DNA from: Cycas panzhihuaensis
Taxonomy: Eukaryota; Cycadophyta
Direction of reading: 5' to 3'
NCBI GenBank assembly: GCA_023213395.1
Contig: CM041465.1
Location: 93,317,741 to 93,381,740 of the forward strand
Length of the DNA: 64,000 bases
Shown here: positions 1-11,599 of the stretch, one piece after another
Position numbering within the stretch: position 1 is the stretch's first letter
Layout of the letters: each line of letters starts with the position of its first letter
Program-made: the position numbers and the translations under genes
Notes under the pieces: model-generated
Seen by the model: only the letters and a program-made list of their open reading frames with translations
Told to the model about the DNA's origin: nothing
Database searches by the model: none

Positions 1-1480
1 TAGACTTCTCTAAGAGATTAGAATGACTAGCTTAGATTCCACTTATGGTGGACCAAGAATGTACAGATAAAGGAAATCAATAAATTTCCATGAAAGTAAT
101 TAAGTATAGAGAAGCCATTGCATTAGCAGAGGTGTAGAATAGTTAAAGACCAAGTTATAAGTTCAAATGATTAATAATTTGTCAAAAGGAGACCTATAAA
201 TATTTCCTTCTAATCTGTTTATGTACATGTCAAGAATTTTGGTGTTATGAGACTGTAGTGCATATAATACATTATTGATACTTTTCATTTCACCATCTCT
301 TATCTAAATGGTAATTAAGCATTTGCCTTTGACTCCTTATGCCCCAAACACAACTTTATTTGAGAGTGCTCTTTCAAGCTTTACAAATTGATCTTCTTTA
401 TAATCCATGTGAGTAGAACACCTCAAGTCTATGTACCATCTATTTCTTGTTTCATGTGTTATCAATCTTGAAAAGAATAAATTTCCATTCTTCTCTTTTA
501 CTATCATATTTGCCTCCTTTCTTTCTATGCTTACTTTCCTAAAGAATGCTCATTCATTTGGTGTCCATATCTTTTGTAGTAAGTACATTAATTTGTGATT
601 TTGCCTCTTCCTCTTCCCACTTGACTTAGACTCCTTCCATGCCCTCTATAACTAGGATTTTCACCTCATCCATAATTTTATTCTTTAAATATTTGGCCTC
701 TACCTCTCCAACTCAAATTTTGGCCTTTCTAATTCAGTGATTAAGCTCTTTAAGTTGAGATTCTTTTAGCATCATTCTTGATTTTTAAGCTGATTTTAAG
801 GGTTTGCTCTAAACTTTCATTTAAGCTTTTGTTCTTCTCTTTAACTACTAATAAGACCCCACTAAACTCATCAATCTTCATTTTAAACAAGTTTTTAGAC
901 CCCTTAATCTTGTCGTGATCATCATAAACCTTTTCACTTGCCCTACACTCCTTAAAATATTTTCCACAATTCTTTATTTGTTAACATCATCTCCCAATAC
1001 TCTTATTCGATTAACCAACCCTTAAGACTTTTGTGATGGAATCATTGATTGGCTCTCTATATTCATCTTATTATTTTTTTAACTTTACTCTTAGATTTTA
1101 GAGTTTGATGATGGCTACTCTCTCATAAGCATTTTTAAAAATATTCCAAGCCTATTTTGATATTTTTATGTCACTAACTCTCAAAAATATATGGTCTTCC
1201 ATGGCACTAAAGATAATTAACAATGTTTCACTATCCTTTTTTATTTCATTATAAGTTGCCATTTTTTCATTAGAATATGTGGTTTTAAAATCTAATTCTA
1301 TATATCTTTTAATTACTAATGTCCATAAGTCTCTAGCAATAGAGAAAAACTTCATGCACCTACTCTAATTAGTGTAATATATGCCATCAAACTTGGGAAT
1401 AATGAGATCATTAATGTTAAATGCTATGATTATTTGTTACATACCAATCAACAAATGAAAATAAGTGAGGAAATAAAGTT
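1..1480 (-). mobile_element. Decayed Ty1/copia remnant (gag to protease)
   Basis: Read on the minus strand, this stretch gives a broken copia gag-protease. A gag start is seen near 1400 with the words PKFDG and IARDLWTLVIKRYI, followed by DSETLLIIFSAMEDHIF (1152-1355) and a lysine-rich coiled-coil-like stretch. At 406-438 the words WYID and CSTHM match the copia aspartic protease site, where the family has WYIDSGCSxHM. The Asp is kept, but the next residues are changed. Stops and frameshifts are frequent, so this is an old copy. Integrase and RT would lie to the left, outside the window. No LTR was found in the visible part. Confidence 0.6.
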
Positions 1481-3635
1481 AAATCACATATATAAATTAC
1501 AACACAACAAAATCCCTATCCCTCAAAACTCAAGACCTCCTCCTATCTCATGTTTGTTTCCCTCCTTCCTCCTTTTTGGTCTTTAAATGAGACTATGCCA
1601 CCACAAAAGAAATTTTTATTAAGAAGAGCATCAATTTTAAGCTTAAATCTTACTTGAAGCATATCCACATAATAAACTATCCATGAATCACCTTAACGAA
1701 TGTTAGAATTCATGGAATCACTAGAAAGTTTAATGAAAAATAACAAAATCTAGCTTTTAGATATAATAAAATACTAATTTCTATATATAACCTTTATAAA
1801 ATAAAAGAAAACAAATAATCGTAACATTATGGCATCAAATTCAAAAAGTAACTAGTAATAAAGCCAAAAATAGACACTAGCACTATATGCATATGACCAA
1901 TAGATTATTAGTTAGGGTTTGAGCAGTCTAGATCTCAAATTTTATTAAATTCAATTTAATATCACTTATACCTTTGAGAAAAGCATAAGCCAAGGTAAAG
2001 ATTTAATAAACCTAGTTATAAATTATGCCTACAACTTTCTGTCGAAGTGTCATGTTTGATCTTATAAGTAAAAAATTGTTATGGCTTGTCAAGCCCAATG
2101 TCAATGTTTTATCCTATTACATTATGGCATGTTGAACCATTATGAACCATTGTTGCCTTGTTAAAGGTTGCTCGCATTCTCTGATATAAGCCAATTTTCA
2201 AAAACTGATGAAGTAGAGTTGCAATTGTAGAAAAATGTATTTGCTTTAATACCATGTGCAAAAATGAATGTGACAAAAAAAAATAATGCATAAATAAAAA
2301 CAAACAAATTGACACAATGATTATAATGGTACCCTTAAAGTCCCTTGGATTAACATAAGAATAGTGTTACAATAATATGATACAACATGATCATATGATA
2401 CATTGAGTATCTATTTATAATACACAACTTAACTATACATGGGGCCCACTATAAAATACCAACATTATAATAATATTGATTTGAATAAATATGTATTACA
2501 ACTTTGCCTCAAGAAGTGTGAACCAATCTATTTTAATAGTAATAACACCATCTACTCAAGAAGCTTTATATTTTTACTCAAATTGACAAACATGTTTAAA
2601 GAAATATTATGCGAGGTGTTGAAAAGCTTATAATAATTGGCTCTAAACAAATTGAAATATGAACAAAGTTATCGAATAATTGCAGCAAGTATAGTGTTAA
2701 AAATCCTAGTTTAGTGGTGGTACTCTACCAAATTTTGCATTTATTTGTAGCTTAGCTTGTATTCTTATGGAGAAAGAATGGGATAACTTAAATAGGGAAC
2801 TTACTTCTAAATAACGAAACCTTTAAAAGCAATGGTCATAGGAGCTACCTTAGAAGATGCTCTCCATCTTACTTAGCATTATGATTAGATGTGACAAGAA
2901 GTTGAATTACGGTTGGTAGAAGTTATATGATGCCAAGTAAGAGCTACACAACAAGAGTGGATACACTGAGAAAGCAAGCAAATAAGTTACAAAAAAAGTA
3001 GATTGCCAAGCAGTAGTGCACAATTTTTAAATAGTTTAGTGGTAGTGGATATGGAGGTTCTATTACCAAATCAAGAAAGGAGTGCACAACAATGAAGGAA
3101 GGAGTTCCCTCAAATTTTACTAAATATTGGGAAGAATGGTAGATGACAACAAATATTGAACGAGATAATAAATTAACATAATAATCACATCACAATCCAT
3201 ATGGACAAGAATTGTGAGAATAGCAGCATGTTATTTATTTCACAATCAACTCATTACATTGAATGCATAAGTACATATTTATAGACTAGAGAACAAAAAT
3301 ATATCGGTGTCCAATATCGATTGTGTCATTTACAATCTCCAATATAAATGTGCAAGTACAATATCCAATGCAATGGTATTGCTATAATAACCAATTATGT
3401 TTAATTTTTAATAAGCCCAAATGATCATTATTCGAGCAATGTTTCCATACACAGAGGAGTGCAAGTTCTTAGAACAATAAGAAGTTATAGTACCCAACAA
3501 AAATGAAGTGTCCATATGTTATGCCTTAACAAATTAGTGGACACACACCACTATAATATTATTATAGTAAAAGGAGGTACAAGTTCTTATAACTATATGA
3601 ATTAATGACACTAAGTGAAAATGATATGTTCATCC
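1481..3635. other. AT-rich intergenic stretch, nothing recognised
   Basis: Both strands were read. Only short chance ORFs are present, at 2109-2315 and 2439-2633, and neither has recognisable motifs. No LTR, poly-A tail or RNA gene was seen. Confidence 0.5.
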
Positions 3636-3689
3636 ACTAATAAGCCAATTGTTTTAAGCAATATATGTGTTTGTGTGTGTTGTAGACAT

Positions 3690-3718
3690 GGGCAACTTCA
3701 ATAATGATAAACAACACC

Positions 3719-3811
<93 letters not shown>

Positions 3812-4560
3812 CACACACGACAAAATAAAAATACCATATTAAGTATATAAGAATAGTTACATTAATATTAAAATGTATTTAAAGAGTGATTATAACTATG
3901 TTAAGAGCATTATTGGTTATCTATTTTATCAAAAGTATGATGTTTATCAAGTAAAACTTGAACTCACATGGATGATAAAATTACTAGCTAACTTCAACAC
4001 TCCTCACAAAATACTAACTATGCATATTCCATCTTAAACAAGGGATAAAATTATTAGTGAACTTCAACACGATTATATTATAAGTATTCATTAAGTACAA
4101 CACCCTTGTAATATTATACATATATTTTCCATCTTAAATAGTTGTTAAACATATCTTATAACTAATTAATTCACTACTAACATGCAAGTGAATCTAATTT
4201 ACATCCTTTGCAATTCAATAATTTTCCAAGATTAAATATGCATGTGCATTTAAAATATGGAATTGAAAGCTTGTGAATAATAATAACCTATAACTAGAGT
4301 AGTAATTCCTAATTCATTGCTAAACTACAAGAATCCTTTATAAATGACTATATTTTTTGTTCTTATTTAGTGCTTCACATTAACAAGGGTTATGAGGTTT
4401 CAGTTTTGGACATCATATTGAGGGTTGGAAATGGGTAGTGCAATGACTGTCAATGGGCAACCTTTTTTTTTAACTTTTAAAAATAAGCTTTTAATAGTTG
4501 AGAGATATTAACTTTCGTGGTTAAGGGGTATTTCATTAAATGGGATGTGTTATGATACAT
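3690..4560 (+). repeat. Left arm of a foldback (inverted) repeat cluster
   Basis: The reverse complement of this segment aligns, with many substitutions and indels, to 6370-7625. Anchors include: a segment with CAACTTCAATAATGA before the TC tract (3690-3715); GATGTTTATCAA (about 3940); GATGATAAAATTA (3972); CTTCAACACTCC (3991); CTACAAGAATCCTTTATA (4326); GGGTTATGAGGTTT (4387); and TTTCATTAAATGGGATGTG (4531). A direct copy of its first part lies at 5340-6060. No coding potential is seen. It may be a non-autonomous foldback-type element or a product of nested MITE insertion. Terminal motifs and a TSD could not be fixed. Confidence 0.55.
3722..3809. repeat. Composite (TC)n(TA)n(GA)n microsatellite
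   Basis: Uninterrupted TC repeats (3722-3756) run into TA repeats (3757-3780) and then GA repeats (3781-3809). The TC and GA parts are complementary, so the whole tract is a near-perfect hairpin. The overlapping ORF reading SLSLSL, IYIYIY and RERERE is just this repeat translated. Confidence 0.95.
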
Positions 4561-5339
4561 ATATGAATTAAACTAGGAGTATTAAATTTGACTAACATTT
4601 TTCTAAAGAGATGTAACATTATTAATATGTTTCATAAGATCATGAAACTCTCGACACTTTGTTAGATAATGTGACAACAATGTTTTGGAAGTTAAAATTT
4701 TGATAGGTTGGCAGCGTAATCCCCCCCCCCCCCCCAAACTTCCTCAAGGGTTTCAAATGGGACGATAGCCTCCGACCCAAAAAACTAGCACTGAAAAGCA
4801 TACTAAATTGTAAAAAGAATCACGGTCGTTCGTTCAAAATACCTTAAATTCTATGGTCGAGATTTGTACCTTGTATGACTCTCATATAACTTAATTTATA
4901 ATGTTTTTTCATTATGTTGATTGTGTTCAATGTATTGAATATACTGTGAAGAGTTGGACCGCTGGTTATTATTGCTATGAGCATTCTGCTATAAATTATA
5001 TACATTTTTCCATTCTTTAGTAATAAAGATCGATACTTTTCCTGTGTGGATGTTTCTTTAGTACACTGCTAGGGTTTTACCACGTTATATCAGGTGAATA
5101 TATGATGTTTTGTCTTTCTAATTTATTTTATTGTATTATCTCTAGTTTAAAAACTCGCATGTTAAATTTCAATTTCGATCTTGGTGACGATTTCAGGTTA
5201 TTGAAACCTTGTCTTCACAACACACTTTACATAACAATGCAGAACAAGCATGCATGTTGCATTTATAAACTTTCAATTTCATATTATAAAAGCTCATGCA
5301 TATATTAACCTTTGGAAATAGTTGAATTACAAAAGGTAT
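4561..5339. other. Spacer of the foldback cluster, with a possible old LTR fragment
   Basis: This segment lies between repeat copies and contains a run of 15 C at 4721-4735. The part from about 4680 to 5100 has features common in plant copia LTRs: a start like TGTTTTGGAAG, a TATAAATTATATA box near 4991, and the phrase GGGTTTTACCACGTTATATC near 5073. No second copy or TSD was found, so an LTR origin is only a suggestion. The ORF at 5102-5308 has no recognisable motif. Confidence 0.35.
4721..4735. repeat. Poly-C run of 15 bases
   Basis: A homopolymer of 15 cytosines in otherwise AT-rich DNA. The true length may differ because such runs are error-prone in sequencing and assembly. Confidence 0.9.
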
Positions 5340-6060
5340 GAATGAGATCTGCTTAATAAAAACGAGATGTCCATCCCCTGATAAGGCAAATTTTTGGATA
5401 CCATATGTGTCTTAGTATGTGTCATAGACTTGGGTAATTTCAACACAGCACTATTTTTTTATTATAAACTCTCTCTCTCTCTCTATATATATATATATGA
5501 ACAAAATATATATATATCATATTAAGTATACAAGGAGAGTTATATCAATTTTAAATTTTGTTTAAAGACTTGTCATAACTATACTAAGAACATTATTGGT
5601 TATATATTTTATTAATAAAAATATGACATATATTAGGCAAAACTTAAGCTTCTATGGATGATAAAATTATTTGGTGACTTCAACACTCCTTACAAAGTGG
5701 TCATTTAATCATAAACAAGGGATAAAATTATTAGTAAGCTTCCACACTCATGATAATTATTAATTAACACATTCCATCTTTAGACAAGGGATAAAATTAT
5801 TAGCCCACCTTAACACACTTGTTATAATTATTAATTAAATGCAATACACTTATACTAGATGTACACATTCCATCTTAAAAAGTTGTCAACCATATCCTAT
5901 AACTAGAATAGTAATGACTAATTCACAACTGAACTATAAAAGACATTTGTATGCAAGTATACCTAAATTACATTGTCCATAATTCAATCATTTTTTAAAG
6001 TCAAAATATTCATTGGCTTTTAAATTATGGAATTGAGGGTTATATCAATGAGATATAACC
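5340..6060 (+). repeat. Direct diverged copy of the foldback arm
   Basis: Runs in the same orientation as 3690-4260. It shares the TC/TA microsatellite position (5469-5499), GATGATAAAATTATT (5656), CTTCAACACTCC (5678) and several copies of AAGGGATAAAATTATTAG (about 5717 and 5786). It also has CATTCCATCTTAAAAAGTTG (about 5868) and an ending like TTAAATTATGGAATTGAGGG (about 6021). It carries extra internal duplications compared with the left arm. Confidence 0.55.
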
Positions 6061-6369
6061 TTATAGCTATGATTCTATGGATCATATCAATGAGACTACA
6101 TATCTCAAGAACAGTAATGTTATCCAAATTGAATACTTAAATCATACATGGGCCATCATACATCCCCTTTAATAAAATATCCAATAAAATATGCCTCAAC
6201 CACAAGTAAAATATGCATGGACTTTTAAAATATGGAATTGAAGGTCATATCAATGAGATGTAACTTTACTAATGTGATTTTCCAGATCATATCAATGTGG
6301 TTACATATCTAAAAATTAGTGTTGTTGCACAAATTAAATATTTGTAATCTAAATCATCCATGGTCCATC

Positions 6370-7625
6370 ACACATTCCATTTAATAAAATATCCCTCAAC
6401 TACTAAAAGTTACCACTAAAAATTCCTTTTTAATAGTTGACCAAAAAAGCTACCCATGACATTCATTTCACCTTGAATCTCTAGCCCTTGATAAGCATTG
6501 CAAAAGTAAAACCTCATAACCCTTCTCAAACTTGTGCCAAGGGCAAAGATAAAATAAGAACTAGACATACAAAGTAAGAATTTAATTTGGTTAACTTGCA
6601 TATAAAGGATTCTTGTAGTTTAGTAGTGAATTACTCAATACTCTTATGGTTATAGGATCTTGTTCTTAATAAGATTTTAATTCCATATTTTAGAGGCACT
6701 TTCACATTTAACCTTGGGAAATGATTGAATTACATAGGATGTAAAATAGGTTTTCTTTTAAGTTAAAATAAGAACTAGATATGCAAAGTAAAGTTAAAAT
6801 AAGAACTAAAGATGTAAAGCGAAAATTTAATTAACTTAGCATATATAAAGGATTCTTGTAGCTTAGTAGTGAATTAGTGAATACTCTTTTGGTTATTGGT
6901 TCATGCTATTAATAGGATTTCATTTCCATATTTTAAAGGCCCTTTCACACTTACCCTTGGGAAATGATTGAATTACATAGCATATAAATTAGGTTTCCTT
7001 AGTTTACTTGCATACAAAGGATTCTTATATTTGAGTTGTGAATTAATCATTACTATAATTATAAGATATGTTCCATACCAATTTAAGATGGAATGTGTCC
7101 GTATGGGATTACATGGAATGTGTACATATGTAATTAAAGTAAGGGTGTTGCACTTAATTAATAATTATAATACGCATGTTGATCTTTACCAAAAATTTTA
7201 TCCCTTACTTGTGATGGAACATGTATAACTACCATTTTTAACTACCATTTTTTTGAAAAGTGTTGAAATCGACTAATAATTTTAATAAGACCTTTCAAAC
7301 TCACTAATAATCTTATCCCTTATTTAAGAAGGATGAGTTATATCTAGCATTTTGTGTGGAGTGTTGAAGTGACCTAATAATTTTATCATCACATATGTAA
7401 GCTTTTTTTTGATAAACATCATATTTGTAATAAAATATCTAGTCAATAATGTTCCTTGTGTTGATAAGCTCACTCTTTATAAACCTATGTTAAAAATAGC
7501 TTAAACTATCCTTTCCATACTTGCTACAACTTTCTTTTTTAAATTTAATTTTGTGTAGAGAGAGAGAGAGAGAGATTCTATGATATAGAGTTTGGTGTTA
7601 TTTGTGACATTGAAGTTACATGTTT
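6370..7625 (-). repeat. Right (inverted) arm of the foldback cluster
   Basis: Reverse-complement relative of 3690-4560. It is longer because of internal tandem duplication: AAGGATTCTTGTAG-type units recur at about 6605, 6856 and 7018, and TTGGGAAATGATTGAATTACAT recurs at about 6715 and 6956. Its outer end carries GAGAGA (7557-7575) followed by GTTTGGTGTTATTTGTGACA, matching the left arm's outer end in reverse. ORFs in this arm (6416-6601, 6968-7228) have no recognisable motif. Confidence 0.5.
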
Positions 7626-7699
7626 CTCTCTCTCCCACATAATATCCAAAACCCCATCAATGCATTGCTAATTGCTAATGGATGCGTGTTACATTTTTT

Positions 7700-8170
7700 T
7701 TTAAGGCACCTCACAACTAAATCCAATAAGATTTAATATTTTTTCAAGGTTAAATATACATTATCATTTAAGATATAGATTGAAAAGCCAATTGATAACG
7801 ATAGCGTTTTATTTTACATGGTATATTTTACTCTATTAACTAAGGGTCCATGGTTCTTCAATCTTATAGGTCATATCAAGAAAGTTACCTCTCAAAAATA
7901 GTGTTGCTAGTCAAATTGATTACTCGTACCCTAAATCACACTTGGCCCATCCCACATCCAACTAAATAAAATACTACAAAAATTAATATCCCTCGAGCAC
8001 TAGAAGTTCCTTTTCAAAAGCCATATCAAAAGGCTACCCATTTGTCATTCATTGCATCGCCAGTCACTAGCCCCAGTATGCCACATCCAAAGGTGTAACC
8101 TCGGAACCCTTTACACACTAATGTCAGGAACTAAATAAAACGTAGAGGCATAAAATAAGAATTTAATCTT
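7700..8170 (+). repeat. Further diverged copy of the foldback family
   Basis: The segment 7930-8170 is a direct relative of 6360-6610. Both contain words like AATATCCCTC, AAAGGCTACCCAT or AAAGCTACCCATG, CACTAGCCC or CTCTAGCCC, CCTCGGAACCCTT or CCTCATAACCCTT, and ATAAGAATTTAATCT. At 7700-7790 there is a relative of 4200-4270. This marks the right edge of the cluster. Confidence 0.45.
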
Positions 8171-10585
8171 TATGCTATTGTTTAAACGTTTATTCAGCCC
8201 TCCCCCGCTCCTTCCAAATGGATATATATATAGTAAAATGTTGTTTATTCTCCCGAGTGTGTGCAACCAATACGCACCAGCATATCTTTTTCGCTTCGGG
8301 TGAAAAAGCAAGTGGAGGAATCAGACACGTAGACGCAGTTAGACCTCCACCAACGCAACCCTTTCTTTCCAACCACATTGGGACCATTTAATAGACAGCT
8401 TGAATCGTACAAACTTAGTATTGGACTATGTATTTTCACTGTTTATATAACCAAATAATCATCTTCCCTCCTTATGCTCACCATTGGTGGGCCATCATGC
8501 CGAACAGGAACTCCGAAGCTCCTCTTTTTTTTTTTTTTTTTTTTTTTAATTATTATTATATAATTGGTATTGGCTAACGTTGAAGTTTTCCGTAACCATC
8601 CCTCATTGACCCCTTAGCTCCATCGTAGTGCATACAACAAATAACTCTCCTATTCATTAACGCTTCATCGAGAAAGCCGTTCCTATTAAAATCTGCATTA
8701 ACCCAACTCTATAAATGGACCCGTACTAAATGCCTAGGCATCATAACATATCATATCAGAGAAAGGTTCAGGACCGAATATTTATGCCTTTATATGGTGT
8801 CATATAGGAGCCCATTGCTGGAGACGGGTGTGGAGAAATATTTATGATTTTTTATATAGCGCGATAAAGGATGCCCTTTTGACCGAAACCCCTCCGAATT
8901 CCGTAATGCAACTTGGTTGATGAGTAGCTCCCTATCTACATGTTGGACAAAATTAAATAGCATCGCCACCACGTTTTTTTTCCTTTTTTACAAAGCAAAC
9001 AAACATCGATTTGGGTAATGCGAAGCTATCAAAGAAATTGCCAATCACGACTTCTCCTATTTTCCTTTATAATGCAATCCCGTGGATAGGAAAAAGCGCA
9101 GTTTCGTGAAGAAATGAGACTGCTGACTAAAAGAATTTCATTTCTTCTCCAACGTAATACCGCTTCCTGGTTGAATTTACGATTTCCAACGGCTGCCAAA
9201 AGAAATCCGTTCCGATTTCCAACCGCTGACAAAACGGCTGCCAAAAAAAGCGTGGCCTACCGAACGACCATTTAATACAGACGGTGAAAGTAAGAGGGCA
9301 TCATGAAAGGACCCGCAAATCTCATTGATTTCTCCCGCCTATCTCTCTTTGTATGTTCCTATTCTGTAGCGCTGTTGGAAAGGACGGAGAATAAATCACA
9401 AAATTCAATGACACCGCATTTCTCCTTTTACACCTTTACACCCTGGTAGTTCTTCGACTGTGGCTAAAAATTTTTTGGGCAGGTATTATTTAGTGAAACT
9501 AACAAGCCGCCCATGGGACCGCTGAGTTTGAGTTTGTTGACCACGTATCTAAACCGACCATTTTCTTTGTAAGATATTGGTAATAGCACTCAGTGGAGGG
9601 GGGATTTGCAGAAGGGATTTGGTAGCAATATAGCATTAAATATTTGTTTAATAAGGCATCTACGTGCTCCCAGTTATCGCCAGCGAATAGGAAGCCGTCA
9701 TCTCCTTTGTGCGTGGTGGAGTAGGTCTCAAGCACATTTGAAAAAGTGCCTCAACTCAAGTGGGCCACGTGTTTCCCTCCTCTTTCCACCGGATAGAGTG
9801 CAATACCAGAATACTGACGCAAAAACCAAAAATAAATAAATAAAAAAGAAAAAAAAAAAAAAGGAGCCCAAGCCCGTGAAACTCCTAGACTCCCGATGGC
9901 TTTCCTCGATAATCAGAAATCTAAACCAGTAGCCACATGCTGGTGTCAACTAGTACGTTCTCTGCCTTACGGGTGGATAACGAACACTGAAGACTAGCCT
10001 TAAATGCTCCTAATCTAACGGTTGTCGTCTCCTCCACGAGCACGGGGAGCACCACAGCCTTCGGATGATGGGACATACGACGGGTCAGCTGCAGCGTTCA
10101 TGATCTACTCAGCCACCTTGGGCGTAGAGAGTGTCGCTTCGTTACCTCATCGTGACGTGACGGTTGAATTCTTGGCCTGCAACAATTAGAAGAAATCTCC
10201 ACAAAACTACAAAAGAAATTGAAAGCGTGACGTTGAGTTGAGAATTTCCCAAGTAAAAATCATTTCACGGTGAATTTTAGATTTCTCGCAATCAATCCAC
10301 CAGCCTGTATAACGAAATTTTATTTTAACCATGGCACCAGAGACGTGCGTACGACCACCCGTAAATTAATTTTTACTCTGCCACTTGGTGTTTCTCCACT
10401 GTTTCAGACGAGTTATTATGACAAACGACAGGAAGAAAGCTTCCATCGTTTCATTCATGACGACTATGTTCAACATTTACTCATCAAACAACAAAATAAT
10501 TCGAATAAAGAAAAAAGACAAACCCATCTGGGTGATCCTCCATTATTCGCCGGTGAAACTTCACACCAAAATGCATAGCTTCAGG
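8171..10585. other. Gene-island flank, no gene recognised
   Basis: Base composition becomes more balanced here than in the AT-rich DNA on either side. Short ORFs overlap on both strands (8190-8439, 9029-9244, 9499-9949, 10270-10702), but none shows a known domain or a plausible single frame. Simple runs include poly-T 8524-8547 and A-rich 9826-9863. A G-box core CACGTG lies at 9766-9771 and a TGACGTGA motif (as-1/CRE-like) at 10153-10160. These plant regulatory words are suggestive only. This segment lies downstream of the minus-strand gene at 10950-11360. Confidence 0.4.
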
Positions 10586-10949
10586 ATAACAATATTTCAT
10601 TCAAGGCTTAAAAGGAACACAGCATTTCCTGGCCACATATCCATCACAAATATAAATAAAACAGGCAATATGCAAGGCCATGGCTTTGGCTTCCCCATGT
10701 AGCAGCCTCTGTCCTTATTAATAACTACAGTCTAGAATTCAACCAAATGACAAACACGTTTACATAGATTTTAATCTTCAATGCCCACGCTCGCACGCGC
10801 ACTTCCACCGGTTCAGATCTGCACCAACGCCGCAGACTTTTACCGGCAGGAGATGAAACTCGGGCATTCGGATCTGGTTTGCTGATAACCAGCAAAAACA
10901 TATATACAGGCCAGCAACATTTCTTCTGCCAATAATTTACCGCAGTAAA
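10586..10949 (-). other. Probable 3' UTR of the 10950-11360 gene
   Basis: Read on the minus strand, this is T-rich transcribed-looking sequence directly after the stop codon. Near 10610-10590 it contains AAGCCTTGAATGAAATATTG, where AATGAA is a common plant variant of the poly(A) signal. The boundary is an inference; no canonical AATAAA was found on this strand. Confidence 0.3.
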
Positions 10950-11360
10950 CTAATGCATCTGGCCTTGAAAAACCAAGGACCTGTAAATTTCCACTATAAC
11001 CTTCTCGTCGTACTCTTTGAGAGGCCTCTGTCCAAATGGCTGAGAGAGAGCATGGTTCGGGGCGCCATAGCCGCCTACTGCCATTTCGCTGGAAAAAACC
11101 CTGGAATCCGCCAGCTTCAGCATCATATTGACATACGCATCTCTCAATTTTATCAGCAATTTTTTAGGCGAAATCCACTTTATTTTCAACCTTGGAGCCA
11201 ATCTCCACCTCCAAATCCTGCGCTTACGACTGCCCATCCTTGCTATTCTCAGCCGTCTCCTTCCCCTGTTCGACCCATCGAGCCGCTTGTATCTTCTCCT
11301 CTGAAAGTAACTCTTCAAAGATTTGTACATACCCATACTAAATGAGTCCCTCCTCTCCAT
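10950..11360 (-). CDS. Small basic plant protein of unknown function (136 aa)
   Basis: This is an intact, intronless frame of 136 residues, and the only intact frame in the window that looks like a host protein. The N-terminal 60 residues are very basic (YFQRRRYKRLDG, RRRLRIARMGSRKRRIWRW). Next comes ISPKKLLIKLRDAYVNMMLKLA (about residues 63-84 of the protein), a variable linker, and a C-terminal EYDEKVIVEIYRSLVFQGQ. From memory, this arrangement (basic start, SP-KLL--L-DAYV-MML, then a terminal IYEIYKSL-type motif) occurs in a small uncharacterised land-plant family; no enzyme motif, signal peptide or membrane span is seen. ATG at 11360 opens the frame; Met9 (MGMYKS) is an alternative start. 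The overlapping plus-strand ORF 10953-11345 is its shadow. A TATA-like box lies about 200 bp upstream. Function unknown; nuclear or membrane-surface association is only a guess from the charge. Confidence 0.62.
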   Translation of the reverse strand: MERRDSFSMGMYKSLKSYFQRRRYKRLDGSNRGRRRLRIARMGSRKRRIWRWRLAPRLKIKWISPKKLLIKLRDAYVNMMLKLADSRVFSSEMAVGGYGAPNHALSQPFGQRPLKEYDEKVIVEIYRSLVFQGQMH

Positions 11361-11562
11361 CCTGCGGATCCTTGTAGAACGATATTCCCTCCTCTCAAGT
11401 CTGAATATTAATTGTTCGCATGGATCCCGCTCTTTTTCAGCCCACAGACGAACAGATCATACAGAAAACCACCCGGATATGTTTCAACTTTTAGTAACCC
11501 CAACAAATTCGACACAAACATGGACTCTCCTGTACTGCTTATGGACTGATACCCCAGAAAAA

Positions 11563-11572
11563 AATATATAAA
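11563..11572 (-). promoter_or_regulatory. Candidate TATA box for the 136-aa gene
   Basis: On the minus strand this reads TTTATATATT inside a TTTATTTATTTATATA context. It would place transcription start near 11535 and give a 5' leader of about 175 bases before the ATG at 11360, a normal plant spacing. This is an inference from position only. Confidence 0.35.
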
Positions 11573-11599
11573 TAAATAAAGCAAATAAAACAAAGCACA

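Noticed and set aside
3637-3837. ORF on the minus strand with SLSLSL, IYIYIY and RERERE runs
   Set aside because: It is a translation of the (TC)n(TA)n(GA)n microsatellite.
4680-5100. Solo copia LTR
   Set aside because: The phrase near 5073 and the TATA box are suggestive, but no second copy, clear ends or TSD was found. Kept only as a remark.
9606-9839. 77-residue ORF next to an A-rich run, considered as a retroposed gene
   Set aside because: No protein similarity recognised and no TSD around the A-rich run.
10953-11345. 130-residue plus-strand ORF
   Set aside because: Shadow of the minus-strand basic protein. It lacks motifs and the minus frame is more protein-like.
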